Positions 17,978-27,283 are shown, counted from the first letter of the stretch. The stretch is 64,000 nt of DNA from Cedecea selenatireducens (GCF_042138895.1 NZ_JBHIKW010000004.1:124001-188000); one strand, 5' to 3'. Made by a program: numbers and translations. The notes: generated from the sequence alone by a model not told the origin.

Positions 17978-18784
17978 TTATTTCCCGGACCAGCCACGCA
18001 GCGCATTTTCACGCGCTTCTGCCTGCTGGGCCGTGTTCAACTTGAAGTAGTTTGGCGCTAAGGCACCTTCCCAGTCGCCGTACATTGGGTTAGGCAGCAC
18101 GATGAACTGGGTGCCGAACTTGCTGCGGTTGTCACTGGCAAACTGCTGACGCTGCGCCTGATCTTTATGGTAAGTCGCTTTGCCAAAGTCATTCAGGTTG
18201 TCGCCGATGTACATCACCACGTCATAACCTTCGGCCTTGATCGCATCAAAGCGAGCCTGCTTGTTGGAGCTGTCGGTTTTCAGGCGCACGGTTTTGTCGC
18301 TCACGCCGGTAAAGCCCAACGTTTTCATGTTGGCGACGGTCGCGTCAAAGTCTTTGCTGTCGCGGTTTGACACATAGAACATGGTGCCACCGTGGCTGTT
18401 AACATAGTTGGCAAAATCCACCGCGCCGGGGACGGCCAGCGCCTGGCGAGCCTGAGTCCACTGGGACCAGGTTTTGTCGTCAAACGCTTTGTTATTTTTC
18501 GCCTGCCATGCGCTGTAGGCGCTGTTGTCCAGCATGGTTTCATCCAGATCGACAATCACCGCGCGCTTAGCGTTACCCTGTTTGGCTGACCGATCCCAGG
18601 CCAGGCGAGCGCTGTTAAACGACTGATACGCCAGCGCACGGTATTCGCCGGACTGCTGGAACCAGTCAACCGCCATCACCGTCTGGCTGGCCAGTTTTTG
18701 ATCGGCCGCCTGCTGCTGATTTGCACAGCCCGTCAGGCTGACCAGCACCAGCGCCATCGCGCCACTCAATATACTTTTCTTCAT
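17978..18784 (-). CDS. Lipoprotein e(P4)-type acid phosphatase / 5'-nucleotidase
   Basis: HAD-type phosphatase of 268 residues. The signal peptide ends in lipobox LTGC with lipidated Cys20. The HAD motif DLDET has Asp79 and Asp81, and later motifs YVSNRDSKDF and YIGDNLNDF complete the active site. It resembles Haemophilus e(P4) (Hel), an outer-membrane lipoprotein that dephosphorylates nucleotides and NMN, rather than AphA. ATG 18784 starts a normal signal peptide. It is divergent from an exported Ppx/GppA homologue, so both may serve phosphate or nucleotide scavenging outside the inner membrane. Confidence 0.87.
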   Translation of the reverse strand: MKKSILSGAMALVLVSLTGCANQQQAADQKLASQTVMAVDWFQQSGEYRALAYQSFNSARLAWDRSAKQGNAKRAVIVDLDETMLDNSAYSAWQAKNNKAFDDKTWSQWTQARQALAVPGAVDFANYVNSHGGTMFYVSNRDSKDFDATVANMKTLGFTGVSDKTVRLKTDSSNKQARFDAIKAEGYDVVMYIGDNLNDFGKATYHKDQAQRQQFASDNRSKFGTQFIVLPNPMYGDWEGALAPNYFKLNTAQQAEARENALRGWSGK

Positions 18785-18959
18785 CTTTTTATCCTTACCC
18801 TTGCTTATCATTAACGCCATTGATACCTGCCGGCCCCTGTACTGAACAATGCAGCGGCTTTTTCTAACAAAATCAGCAGGTATTATTAAAAAGTGTTTTA
18901 CCGAATATTAAAGCTACGTTATCAATAGCTTTTTAATGGATCGACACTGGATACTCAAT

Positions 18960-19979
18960 ATGACAAAAATATTTCGACGCAATTTTTTTCCCCTGATGGT
19001 GGTGGCGGCCTTACCCGGCGTGAGCTTTGCGGCCCATGCCGCTGGCTGTGAAGAGACTCGCGCGGGCATCGACATGGGCTCCGGCACCACCAAGCTGGTG
19101 GTCGCCAAAGTGGACACCTGCAAACAGCGCATCAACAAAGTGCTGTTCGAGGATCAGCGCCCAATCGCTTTTAACGAAGATCTGTCCAAATCTGCGGACA
19201 ACACCCTCAGCCCGGCGATACAGCGGCAGGGCCAGGCTGCGCTGCAGGAGCTGACGGCGGAAGCCGCTCGCTATCATCCAACACGTTTTAACGGCGTTGC
19301 GACCGCTGTTTTCCGCAGCGCCTCTAACGCACAGCAGGTTATCGATGCGTTTAACCGCTCCGTGCGGGTTAACTTAAAAATTATCTCCCAGGCGCAGGAA
19401 GCCGAGCTGGGCTTCCTGTCCGCCAAAGCCTCGATGCCGGTGCCGCTGGCAGACGACCAGATGGTGGTCTGGGACATCGGCGGCGGGTCGATGCAGATGA
19501 CCACCTGGCTGCAAAAGCACGACAAATGGCAGCCGGAGATTTACCAGGGCAAGTTGGCTTCCGTCACGCTGAAGAACTACATCATCGACGTGGTGAAAAA
19601 CAAAGACCTGCATGAGGTCAGTTCGCCAAATCCGATTGGTTCTCTGCGCGACGGCGTGCTGCGTTTTGTTCGCTTCTATGCCACAACCCACGTCAGCCCG
19701 GAGATGAAACAGGCGCTGGCAAAGCGTACCGTTGTGGGCATTGGCGGGGTGCATGATTTCTCCGTCAGCAAGCAGTTGAACGAAAAAGTTTACACCCTCG
19801 CCGATCTGCAAAAAGCCTCCGCCGGCCAGGTGTGGAAAGGGGACTCAGAGCTGCGCGGTGATTACCGAGCTACGGACGTCAGCAACCTGCTGCTGGTTCA
19901 GGGCTACATGGAAGCGCTGAAAATTCCACAGGTGACCGTGGTAAAAGCTAACCTGGTGCAGGGCGTGTTGATTCAATAG
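18960..19979 (+). CDS. Exported Ppx/GppA-family phosphatase homologue
   Basis: Protein of 339 residues with the ASKHA-type Ppx/GppA domain. The first phosphate loop is GIDMGSGTTKL, the GVATAVFRSA segment follows, and the second loop is WDIGGGSMQMT. Unlike Ppx and GppA it begins with a cleavable signal peptide (RRNFFPLMVVAALPGVSFA) and so should act in the periplasm. I chose ATG 18960 over ATG 18936 because it gives the better signal n-region; neither has a strong ribosome site. The substrate, polyphosphate or a nucleotide, is unknown. Confidence 0.8.
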   Translation: MTKIFRRNFFPLMVVAALPGVSFAAHAAGCEETRAGIDMGSGTTKLVVAKVDTCKQRINKVLFEDQRPIAFNEDLSKSADNTLSPAIQRQGQAALQELTAEAARYHPTRFNGVATAVFRSASNAQQVIDAFNRSVRVNLKIISQAQEAELGFLSAKASMPVPLADDQMVVWDIGGGSMQMTTWLQKHDKWQPEIYQGKLASVTLKNYIIDVVKNKDLHEVSSPNPIGSLRDGVLRFVRFYATTHVSPEMKQALAKRTVVGIGGVHDFSVSKQLNEKVYTLADLQKASAGQVWKGDSELRGDYRATDVSNLLLVQGYMEALKIPQVTVVKANLVQGVLIQ

Positions 19980-20029
19980 CGCCCTTTGAAATCTGCGGCG
20001 GCCGTTCTGGCGTGCCGCCGCCTTTCACA

Positions 20030-21241
20030 TCAGCCGCGCTTTCTTCGCCCAATCATATGGATAAGCAGCCCGGCGAGGCTCAATAGGCCGCCCAGCAGCG
20101 AGGCCATTTCCCAGCCTCCCAGTCGCCATACCAGGCTTGCTCCCCATGAGCCCAGCGCCCCGCCGATAAACATCCCGCTCATAAACACGGTATTAATGCG
20201 GCTCCGGGCTTCCGGACGCAGGGCATAAATCACGTGCTGATTGGAAATAAGCGCCGACTGTTCGCCGAGATCCATCAGGATAATGCCGATCACCAGCCCG
20301 GTTAGCGACGTCCACAGGCCAAGCACCGCAAACGAAATAACCATCACCAGCGCGCCAAGTCCGATCACCGCATAAGGTCCCCGGCGGTCGGCAATTCGCC
20401 CGGCGAGCGGCGCAATCAGGATCCCGACGGCACCGACAATGCCCATCATGCCGGCAACGTCTGCGCCGAGGTGGAACGCGGCGTGCAGCTGCAGCGCCAG
20501 AATCGTCCACAGGCCGATAAACGATCCGAACAGGGCGGCCTGAATCCACGTTGCCCGGCGTAGCAAAGGTTCTTCGCGCCATAGCGAAACCAGCGATCGC
20601 ATCAGGCTCATATAGGTCTGCTTGTTGCGCGGCGTATGGTGCGGCAGGGTGAAGAACAGCATGAGCCAGCCGCAGGCGGTAGCCACACAGCCCAGCCAGA
20701 AGGTGGCTCGCCATCCCCAGTGCTCGCCGCTAAAACCGCCGACGGCCCGGCCCAGCAGAATGCCGCAGAGCACGCCGCTCATCACCGTGCCGACCACCTG
20801 CCCACGGCGTTCCGGTTTGGCGAGTTCGGCGGCAAACGGCACAATCTGCTGCGCCACGGAGCCCGTCACGCCTACCGCCGCAGATGCAATAATAATGGTC
20901 ACGACGTTGGGCGCTAATGCCAGGCAGGCCAGCGCCACCGCAAGCCCCGCCGACTGGCAAAGGATAAGCGTCCGGCGGTTAATTTTGTCGCCAAGGGGAA
21001 CGAGTAAAAACAGCCCACAGGCAAAACCCAGCTGGGTTGCCGTGGGCGCGAGGCTCACCAGGGCTAACTGCCGGGGAAAAGCCTGTTGCAGCAGCTCCAG
21101 CAGCGGCTGGTTGTAGTAAACGTTGGCGACAAAAACGCCGCAGGCCAGCGCCATGATCAGCAGCAGAGTGGACGTTAAAGGCGAGTGTTCTTCGGCCTCG
21201 GGCAGGCGTTTAAGGGTAACGTCGAGCGGGTTATCCGACAT
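20030..21241 (-). CDS. MFS transporter
   Basis: Twelve-helix transporter of 403 residues with the MFS loop GDKINRRTLI after helix 2 and a helix-5 motif GVLCGILLGRAVGG. It looks like the YtbD/YgaY-type inner-membrane exporters. It is divergent from the large wHTH-ATPase regulator at 21350, with an operator-like palindrome between them. The substrate is not known. Confidence 0.86.
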   Translation of the reverse strand: MSDNPLDVTLKRLPEAEEHSPLTSTLLLIMALACGVFVANVYYNQPLLELLQQAFPRQLALVSLAPTATQLGFACGLFLLVPLGDKINRRTLILCQSAGLAVALACLALAPNVVTIIIASAAVGVTGSVAQQIVPFAAELAKPERRGQVVGTVMSGVLCGILLGRAVGGFSGEHWGWRATFWLGCVATACGWLMLFFTLPHHTPRNKQTYMSLMRSLVSLWREEPLLRRATWIQAALFGSFIGLWTILALQLHAAFHLGADVAGMMGIVGAVGILIAPLAGRIADRRGPYAVIGLGALVMVISFAVLGLWTSLTGLVIGIILMDLGEQSALISNQHVIYALRPEARSRINTVFMSGMFIGGALGSWGASLVWRLGGWEMASLLGGLLSLAGLLIHMIGRRKRG

Positions 21242-21309
21242 GATTATTTCTCACAGGTGATGACGAACCCTGATGCTGAACGATTGTCCACCAGCAATCT
21301 TTGCCCTAG

Positions 21310-21337
21310 AATTTCAGACTTCTGAAATTACCTGAAA
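21310..21337. promoter_or_regulatory. Operator candidate for the wHTH-ATPase regulator
   Basis: AATTTCAGA-CT-TCTGAAATT is a perfect inverted repeat (21310-21329). CTGAAA also recurs 10 bases on (21322-21327 and 21332-21337). OmpR-type winged helices usually bind tandem direct repeats at about 10-base spacing, so this fits the regulator encoded next to it. It lies between the divergent MFS and regulator genes. Confidence 0.5.
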
Positions 21338-21349
21338 GCGACCGCACCG

Positions 21350-24040
21350 ATGCCTGTCGACAACGCCCAAACCCGCCCGGAAAGAGATGACGATATGGTG
21401 GTCTTTGGCCGCTACCAGCTGTTTCCTGACCTTGGCCTGCTGCTGAGGGACGGCGTTCGCCTTGAGCCGGGCGAGCGGGCGATGGCGGTGTTAAAGCTGC
21501 TGGTCAGCGAGGCCGGGCAGGTGGTGGCGAAAGAGACGCTGCTGGAAACCGTCTGGCCAAAAGAGATCGTTGAAGAAAACAACCTGCAGGCGCAAATTTC
21601 CGCGTTGCGCAAAATTTTCGGCGCTGACCGCAATCTGATAACGACCGTTTTTGGGCGCGGTTACTGCTTTACCGCCGCGGTCAATAAGCTGCAGGCGGCT
21701 ACTTCATCATTGCCGGTCAGCCCCACATCAACCAGTCTGCCTCGCCCACGTTCGCCGCTGATTGGCCGCGAAAGAGAGCTGGGTGAGATAAGAAAACTGC
21801 TGCTCGAAAATACTCTTTGTACTCTGGCCGGGCCCGCCGGTATTGGCAAAACCAGGCTGCTGCTGGAGGTTGTGCGCGAAGCCGCCGGGCTTTATCCAGA
21901 CGGCATATTTTTTGCTGATTTATCCAGCCTGAACGGCGGCTCAGATCCGGTTCCGGTCCTGCGCGCGGCAGTAGCCGGCATTCGCGGAGCGGGGAGACAG
22001 CATTCTCACCCGGCGCTGCTTGTTATCGATAACTGTGAGCATCTGGCAACCGCCTGTGCGCAGGAAATTGAACGCCTGCTGCAGGCGAATGAATTGCTCA
22101 GCGTTTTGCTAACCAGTCAGACTCCGCTGGGCATTGAGGGCGAACAGGTGTATCGCATTGGGCCGCTGGCTCTACCGTCTGCGCAGGTGAACGTCAGCGA
22201 GGCACAAAGTTACAGCGCGGTTGAGTTTCTCGTCCAGCGCATTCAGGCGGCGGATTACCAGTTTCGCCTGACGGAAGAAAACGTGCGGCCCGTAGCGGCG
22301 CTTTGCCGGCTGCTTGATGCGGTCCCGCTGGCGCTGGAGATTGTGGCCGCCAGGGTTGCCAGCCTGGGGCCGGAAGCGGTGCTGGCCGACCTTGCGGGGC
22401 GAGAATCGCTGCCTGACGCTCCCAGTCTTGCCAGGACCTCACGCCACAGAACGTTAGCCGACGCGCTGGACTGGAGTTACCGGCTGCTGACGGCAGACGA
22501 GCAGCGAGTCTTTCAGGCTTTGGCTATTTTTCCCGGCGAGTTCGACCTCGCGGCAGCGAAAGGGCTGTTAAACCAGGAGCACACCAGTGACGTTGTAGCG
22601 AAAATGGTCGCGAAATCACTGCTGGTATTTCAAGCGGGTGCCAGACCGGCAAGGTATCGCTATCTCACGATTGTTCGCACATACGCTCGCGGGCTGTTGG
22701 CGGGCGATAGCGAGCAGCTTTCTCTCAGGCATGCGCATCTGACCGCAGACAACATGGTGCAGGCAACGGAAGCCTGGACGGAAGCATCCAGCCCGCACTG
22801 GCGTCGTCAGTATGGTTATTTGATTGACGATCTTCGTGCCGCGGCTGACTGGTGTTTTGGCGCAGGTCAAAACGCGCCGCTTGGCCGCAGTATTCTCGCT
22901 AACGCCACGCCTTTTTGGATCCAGCTTTCGCTGCACGGCGAATGCCGCCAGCGTATCACCGCGGCCATTAACAATCCGCAAAACGGGCACGCCACGCAGC
23001 GTGAAGAGATGCTGATGCAGGCGGCTTTAGGTTCTGCCCTGGGCTGGGCGCAGGGGCCGGTTGAGGAAAACGGCCAGGCCTGGCGGCGGGCCGGAGAGCT
23101 TGCCGGCACGCTCGGGGACCGAGAAATACAGCTGCAGGCAGAATACGGACTGTGGCTGTATCACCTGCGCAGCGGCCGCTATCAGCAGGCCGGGAACAAC
23201 GGCAAAAAAATGGCCGCGCTTGCCGCCGAAATCGGTGACTATGGCGCTTTATTGACCGCCCGGCGTCTGGTGGGTACCGCGCTGCATTTTTCCGGCGATC
23301 AGCAGGCTGCGATCGGCGAAATTCAGGCATTGCTGGATCGCGCCGTGGATGATGACAGCCAGAGAGCGCCATTCCGTTTTGGACTGGATCAGCGCGTGGC
23401 TGGCTGGGCTTTCCTGGTCCGCACGCTGTGGGTGACCGGCGACATCGCCAAAGCCAGAAGAGCGGCGCAATTGGCGGTGGAGGAAGCAAGGGAGCTCGAT
23501 CATGCCTGCTCGCTGTGTGCCGCGCTCGCGGAAGGCAGCTGCACGCTGGCGGCCTTAACCGGCGATATAGACCAGGTGCTGCTGATTGCCTCGCAGATCG
23601 AGACAATTGCCGTTGAGCATGGCCTGGGATTCTGGCGGCTTTATGCCTCGGCGTTTACGTTCTGGGGCAGGTTACGCAGGCAGCCAGAAGCTATTCTCCC
23701 GCCACAAATTCACGCGATGCTCGCCACCTTACGTGCCAATGGCTTTGATCCGGCTTATTCGATTTTTCTCTCTGATTTTGCCGCTGCTTTGGCGCAGAAA
23801 GGTCAGCGGGAGGCGGCGGATACGCTTCTCAGCGAACGCCTGTCCGTGCTCGACGTGAACCAGTCGCTTTGGAACCTGCCCGAGCTGATGCGTGTGCAGG
23901 CGCAAATCCGCTATTCCGACAGGCCAGAACATGTTCTGGAGTACAGCCTGGCGTTACAGGCCGCGCTGCTACTGGCGCAGAGCCAAACGGCCAAAGGCTG
24001 GATTCAGCGCATAGAGGCCGACATGCGCACTTCTGGTTAA
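21350..24040 (+). CDS. Large winged-helix regulator with NTPase domain
   Basis: Protein of 896 residues. An N-terminal OmpR-type winged helix (about 15-110, ending TTVFGRGYCF) is followed by an NB-ARC/STAND-like ATPase with Walker A GPAGIGKTR (Lys167) and Walker B LLVIDNCEH (Asp227), then a long helical repeat region of TPR type to the end. Such proteins bind DNA and use ATP-dependent switching in response to a ligand. It is divergent from the MFS transporter at 20030-21241, its likely target. No sensor domain is visible, so the signal probably binds the C-terminal repeats. Confidence 0.82.
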   Translation: MPVDNAQTRPERDDDMVVFGRYQLFPDLGLLLRDGVRLEPGERAMAVLKLLVSEAGQVVAKETLLETVWPKEIVEENNLQAQISALRKIFGADRNLITTVFGRGYCFTAAVNKLQAATSSLPVSPTSTSLPRPRSPLIGRERELGEIRKLLLENTLCTLAGPAGIGKTRLLLEVVREAAGLYPDGIFFADLSSLNGGSDPVPVLRAAVAGIRGAGRQHSHPALLVIDNCEHLATACAQEIERLLQANELLSVLLTSQTPLGIEGEQVYRIGPLALPSAQVNVSEAQSYSAVEFLVQRIQAADYQFRLTEENVRPVAALCRLLDAVPLALEIVAARVASLGPEAVLADLAGRESLPDAPSLARTSRHRTLADALDWSYRLLTADEQRVFQALAIFPGEFDLAAAKGLLNQEHTSDVVAKMVAKSLLVFQAGARPARYRYLTIVRTYARGLLAGDSEQLSLRHAHLTADNMVQATEAWTEASSPHWRRQYGYLIDDLRAAADWCFGAGQNAPLGRSILANATPFWIQLSLHGECRQRITAAINNPQNGHATQREEMLMQAALGSALGWAQGPVEENGQAWRRAGELAGTLGDREIQLQAEYGLWLYHLRSGRYQQAGNNGKKMAALAAEIGDYGALLTARRLVGTALHFSGDQQAAIGEIQALLDRAVDDDSQRAPFRFGLDQRVAGWAFLVRTLWVTGDIAKARRAAQLAVEEARELDHACSLCAALAEGSCTLAALTGDIDQVLLIASQIETIAVEHGLGFWRLYASAFTFWGRLRRQPEAILPPQIHAMLATLRANGFDPAYSIFLSDFAAALAQKGQREAADTLLSERLSVLDVNQSLWNLPELMRVQAQIRYSDRPEHVLEYSLALQAALLLAQSQTAKGWIQRIEADMRTSG

Positions 24041-24097
24041 TCAACGACAAATCTCAGTCGGCAAAGAAGTCGCTTGCCTGTCATCTTCATCACCATT

Positions 24098-24149
24098 AAT
24101 CTCAAAATAAGATTTAAACAAAAAAACATTTCCATTATGAGATTTAAAG
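24098..24149. promoter_or_regulatory. LysR-type sites upstream of the YbfB-type MFS gene
   Basis: AATCT-N7-AGATT (24098-24114) shares the ATCT-N7-AGAT core of the palindrome in front of the downstream LysR gene (26200-26226). A further half-site, AGATTTAAAG, lies at 24140-24149, just ahead of the MFS ribosome site. This suggests the LysR protein encoded at 25318-26166 controls the MFS gene. Confidence 0.45.
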
Positions 24150-24159
24150 GTGAGGCGTC

Positions 24160-25335
24160 ATGACAATGCATTTCAGGCCAGAAATACGCGCGCTGCTGCT
24201 GGCGCTTGCGGGCGCGGTCGTGCTGGCTATCGGCATGGGCTACGGGCGTTTTTCCTATACCGGGATCCTGCCGGTGATGCTGAAAGAAGGGCTGCTGTCG
24301 CTGCACCAGGGGAACCTGGCCGCCTCGGCTAATTACGCAGGTTATCTTTTAGGGGCGCTGCTGCTGGCAAAGGCGAAGCCTGGCGATGCCCGGCGATTAA
24401 ACATGGTCTCCGTGGGGTTAACGATTGGCTGCCTGCTTCTGCTGGCATGGACGAGATCGCCGTGGGCGGTTGTGGCGGTGCGCGGCTTTGCCGGGCTGTT
24501 AAGCGCGGTGTCGCTTATTGCTGCTTCGCTGTGGCTCCTGCAGCACATGAAACACCACCACGGCGCGCCGGTACTCTATTCCGGCGTAGGGCTGGGGATC
24601 TTTTTGTCCGCCGAATTTATCGCGCTCGGCAAGGCGTACGGCTATTCCAGCCAACAGATTTGGCTGATGTGCGGCATTACCGCGCTGCTGCTTTTTATGC
24701 TGGTGTTTCGGCTGTTGCTCAGCCCGCCGGATTACCTGGTGGACTACCAGCCCCAGGCGGTGGGCCAGATTGAGCAAGTCAAAGGGCCAGTGAGAGACGC
24801 CTGGCGGCTGCTGGCTATTTACGGCCTGGCCGGATTTGGCTACATCATTACCGCCACCTATTTGCCGCTTTTTCTCTCCGGACAGCTTAGCTCGCTGGAT
24901 CCGGTGCAGCTTTGGGCTATCTTTGGCCTGGCCGCCGTGCCGTCCTGTTTTGTCTGGCACAAGGTCGTGCAGAAGTACGGCTATCGCCGCGCGTTTACCG
25001 CGAATCTTCTGGTGCAGGCCGCTGGCGTGGTACTTCCGGCTTTTAGCCAGTCGCTGCTGTTTTGCCTGTTGAGCGCTCTGCTGGTGGGCTTTACCTTTAC
25101 CGGCACGGTCACCATTGCTTTGCCGGAAGCCAAAAGGCTGGCACACCTTGTCCGCTTCAATATGATTGCGGCAATGACCGCTATTTATGGCATCGGGCAG
25201 ATTATTGGCCCGCTGGTCGCCGGGGAACTTTACGGTATTACCGGCAGTTTTAGCGGATCGCTGATGGCGGCCACCAGCGCGCTGCTGCTGGCCGGTGGGC
25301 TGGTGATGGCAGGGCGTTCAAAGGTTACTGGCTGA
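24160..25335 (+). CDS. YbfB/YjiJ-family MFS transporter
   Basis: Transporter of 391 residues with the family opening GMGYGRFSYTGILPVML and LSLHQGNLAASANYAGYLLGA. About twelve membrane segments are visible. The GTGAGG ribosome site supports ATG 24160. Its 3' end overlaps the end of the convergent LysR gene by 18 bases. Transport substrate is unknown for the family. Confidence 0.85.
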   Translation: MTMHFRPEIRALLLALAGAVVLAIGMGYGRFSYTGILPVMLKEGLLSLHQGNLAASANYAGYLLGALLLAKAKPGDARRLNMVSVGLTIGCLLLLAWTRSPWAVVAVRGFAGLLSAVSLIAASLWLLQHMKHHHGAPVLYSGVGLGIFLSAEFIALGKAYGYSSQQIWLMCGITALLLFMLVFRLLLSPPDYLVDYQPQAVGQIEQVKGPVRDAWRLLAIYGLAGFGYIITATYLPLFLSGQLSSLDPVQLWAIFGLAAVPSCFVWHKVVQKYGYRRAFTANLLVQAAGVVLPAFSQSLLFCLLSALLVGFTFTGTVTIALPEAKRLAHLVRFNMIAAMTAIYGIGQIIGPLVAGELYGITGSFSGSLMAATSALLLAGGLVMAGRSKVTG

Positions 25336-26166
25336 GGCAAGTACCTGCTTCATTGCCTCCAGCGCGGGGGAGCTGTAACCCTTACGCCAGACCAGCTGGG
25401 TGAGGGCCTGCGTTACAAACTGCTGCCGGGTGTCCTGCGGCAGGACAAGGGTTGCGGCCACGCTTTCCGGCAGCACGCAGCTGCAGCGCCCGGCGGCAAG
25501 GTTGGCGACCATCGAATGGTAAGAACTGACGTCCTGCACCTCAACGACGGCCTGGGTGTTGAGCAAAGCTTCGCCGCGTGCACGGTAAGAACAGCCTTTA
25601 GGGAAAGCGGCAAGACGAACTTCGTCGTGGCTGACGGAAGCTGGCGTGAGCAAAACCAGGCTTTCGTTAAAAACGTTAACGAATTCGAGATCCGGAGGGC
25701 ATTCGATAATGCCTTCCGCGTCAGGCAGCAGGCTCACCAGGGCACAGTCCAGCGAGGCATTGCGAACGCGCTCCAGCAGCTGCTGTGTCGACAAGGTCTT
25801 TAAGCTCAGACTGACCTCCGGACACTGACCGTGAAACTGCTGAAAGACCGGCATCAGGCGGCTAGCGGCCGTCGCCTCCATTGAACCGATTTTCAGTACG
25901 CCAGCGGGCTTACCCGGGTGCAGCGCCTGCCTGGCTTCTTCGGCCAGGCTAAGAATTTTTTGGGCATAGGAGAGGAAGCTTACCCCCTCCGGCGAAAGCG
26001 TCATTTTTTTGCTGTCGCGCATGAACAGGGCCACGCCAAGCTCTTCTTCCAGCTGCTGAATGCGGGTGGTGATGTTCGACTGCACGCGGCCAAGCTTTTT
26101 CGCCGCTTTGGTCACGCTTTGCTCTTCGGCGACGATTTTGAACATCTGCAGTGTGGTGTGGTTCAT
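25318..26166 (-). CDS. LysR-family transcriptional regulator
   Basis: Regulator of 282 residues. The helix-turn-helix (AAKKLGRVQSNITTRIQQLEEELG) and effector domain are standard. ATG 26166 gives the family-like start MNHTTLQMF. It is convergent with, and overlaps, the YbfB-type MFS gene. A long palindrome 34 bases upstream of its start and a related site before the MFS gene suggest it regulates both itself and that transporter. Confidence 0.88.
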   Translation of the reverse strand: MNHTTLQMFKIVAEEQSVTKAAKKLGRVQSNITTRIQQLEEELGVALFMRDSKKMTLSPEGVSFLSYAQKILSLAEEARQALHPGKPAGVLKIGSMEATAASRLMPVFQQFHGQCPEVSLSLKTLSTQQLLERVRNASLDCALVSLLPDAEGIIECPPDLEFVNVFNESLVLLTPASVSHDEVRLAAFPKGCSYRARGEALLNTQAVVEVQDVSSYHSMVANLAAGRCSCVLPESVAATLVLPQDTRQQFVTQALTQLVWRKGYSSPALEAMKQVLASASNL

Positions 26167-26199
26167 ATTTTTAATTCTCAATATGACAATAATCTTGAT

Positions 26200-26226
26200 C
26201 TTAACATCTTCAAATAAGATGTTAAG
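26200..26226. promoter_or_regulatory. 27-base palindrome upstream of LysR gene
   Basis: CTTAACATCTT and AAGATGTTAAG are perfect 11-base inverted arms around CAAAT. The site is 34 bases upstream of the LysR start and is AT-rich with the T-N11-A layout. It is a likely autoregulatory operator. The core ATCT-N7-AGAT recurs upstream of the MFS gene at 24098. The remaining stretch to 26365 holds no supported gene. Confidence 0.6.
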
Positions 26227-26365
26227 CCATCAATCTCTTCCATCATACAGGCCCCCATGGCGGGCGTCTCCACCCGGCGCGGACATGACTCATGCTATCT
26301 CCGGCCGCGCGGCCAGCTGAATTACTGCGAACGCTGGTGCGCGAGGCGGGGCTGTAGAGTACCCC

Positions 26366-27253
26366 CTATTTTAACAGCGCCATCAGGATAGCGGCGACAT
26401 GCTGCAGGGCGATATCCTGGCTACGGCGCTTGTGCCAGGCCAGGTGCAGCGAAAACCCTGCCAGTTTTAGCGGTGAGGGGAAGGCAACAAGCCCCTGAGT
26501 GAAGGGCATTACGCGGGAGGGCAGCAGCGCCAGCAGATCTGATGCGGCCAGCAGCTGCGGCACCATCTGGAAATTAGGCAATACCAGGCCGACCCGGCGG
26601 CTTAACCCATGCCTGGCAAGTTCAGCATCAACGGGCGTTACGCTTTCACCTTTGCCGGAGGTAATGACATGTGGAAATGCCAGCCAACGATGGAGGTCAA
26701 ACTCTTCTGCCGCCGGATGGCCTTCCCGCATCGCCACTACATAATGCTCATTCATCAGCAGCTCGCTGTGGATGTCCGCTGCGGGCTGGGGAAAAACGGA
26801 AATGGCGATGTCCGTCGTGCCGTTCAGCAGCGCGATTTCCGCCTGCTCAGCGCCGCTCCACGCCTGCACGACAGGATCAATGCCCGGGGCCGACAGCTGT
26901 AGCTTTTGCATCAGCGGCACCAGCACGAATAGCGCCGGATAATCCGCCATGGTGATCCGCAGCTTCTGGCTAATTTGGTGCAGTGGAATCGCCGGAGGGT
27001 CGATAAGCTCGGTGATGCCGCCCAGGACAGATTTCAGCGGCGCGCGCAGGGACTGGGCCAAAGGCGTTAGCCTCATGGTTCCTCGCCCACGTTCGAGAAG
27101 CTCATCGTGGAAAAGGTCGCGGCAGCGGGCAAGCGCGGCAGAAGTGGCCGACTGCGACAGGCACAGCCTGTCCGCAGCGCGGGTGACGTGCGCTTCGTCG
27201 AGCAGGGCGTCCAGCACGACCAGGAGGTTGAGATCCAACGTTCTTAAATTCAT
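26366..27253 (-). CDS. LysR-family regulator (NodD/LeuO-like)
   Basis: Regulator of 295 residues. It opens LRTLDLNLLVVLDALLDE and has the helix-turn-helix DRLCLSQSATSAALARCRDL, typical of the NodD/LeuO branch of LysR proteins. It is divergent from the flavodoxin-like oxidoreductase at 27343, its presumed target. A palindrome lies 6-30 bases before its start codon, a position suited to autorepression. Confidence 0.88.
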   Translation of the reverse strand: MNLRTLDLNLLVVLDALLDEAHVTRAADRLCLSQSATSAALARCRDLFHDELLERGRGTMRLTPLAQSLRAPLKSVLGGITELIDPPAIPLHQISQKLRITMADYPALFVLVPLMQKLQLSAPGIDPVVQAWSGAEQAEIALLNGTTDIAISVFPQPAADIHSELLMNEHYVVAMREGHPAAEEFDLHRWLAFPHVITSGKGESVTPVDAELARHGLSRRVGLVLPNFQMVPQLLAASDLLALLPSRVMPFTQGLVAFPSPLKLAGFSLHLAWHKRRSQDIALQHVAAILMALLK

Positions 27254-27258
27254 GTCAT

Positions 27259-27283
27259 AGATAATAGATTATCTCTATTATCT
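27259..27283. promoter_or_regulatory. Operator palindrome between LysR and oxidoreductase genes
   Basis: AGATAATA and TATTATCT are perfect 8-base arms 9 bases apart, with a nested GATAAT-AG-ATTATC. The site lies six bases from the LysR start and 60 bases from the oxidoreductase start. It is the probable binding site of the adjacent regulator. Confidence 0.55.

Noticed and set aside
17826..18050. 74-codon frame over the phosphatase terminator
   Set aside because: It runs through the terminator hairpin and into the antisense of the phosphatase gene, with no protein-like composition.
26292..26357. 21-codon frame ending in a plausible helix (PAELLRTLVREAGL)
   Set aside because: Too short, no ribosome site, no recognised family; perhaps the tail of a deleted gene but not supportable.
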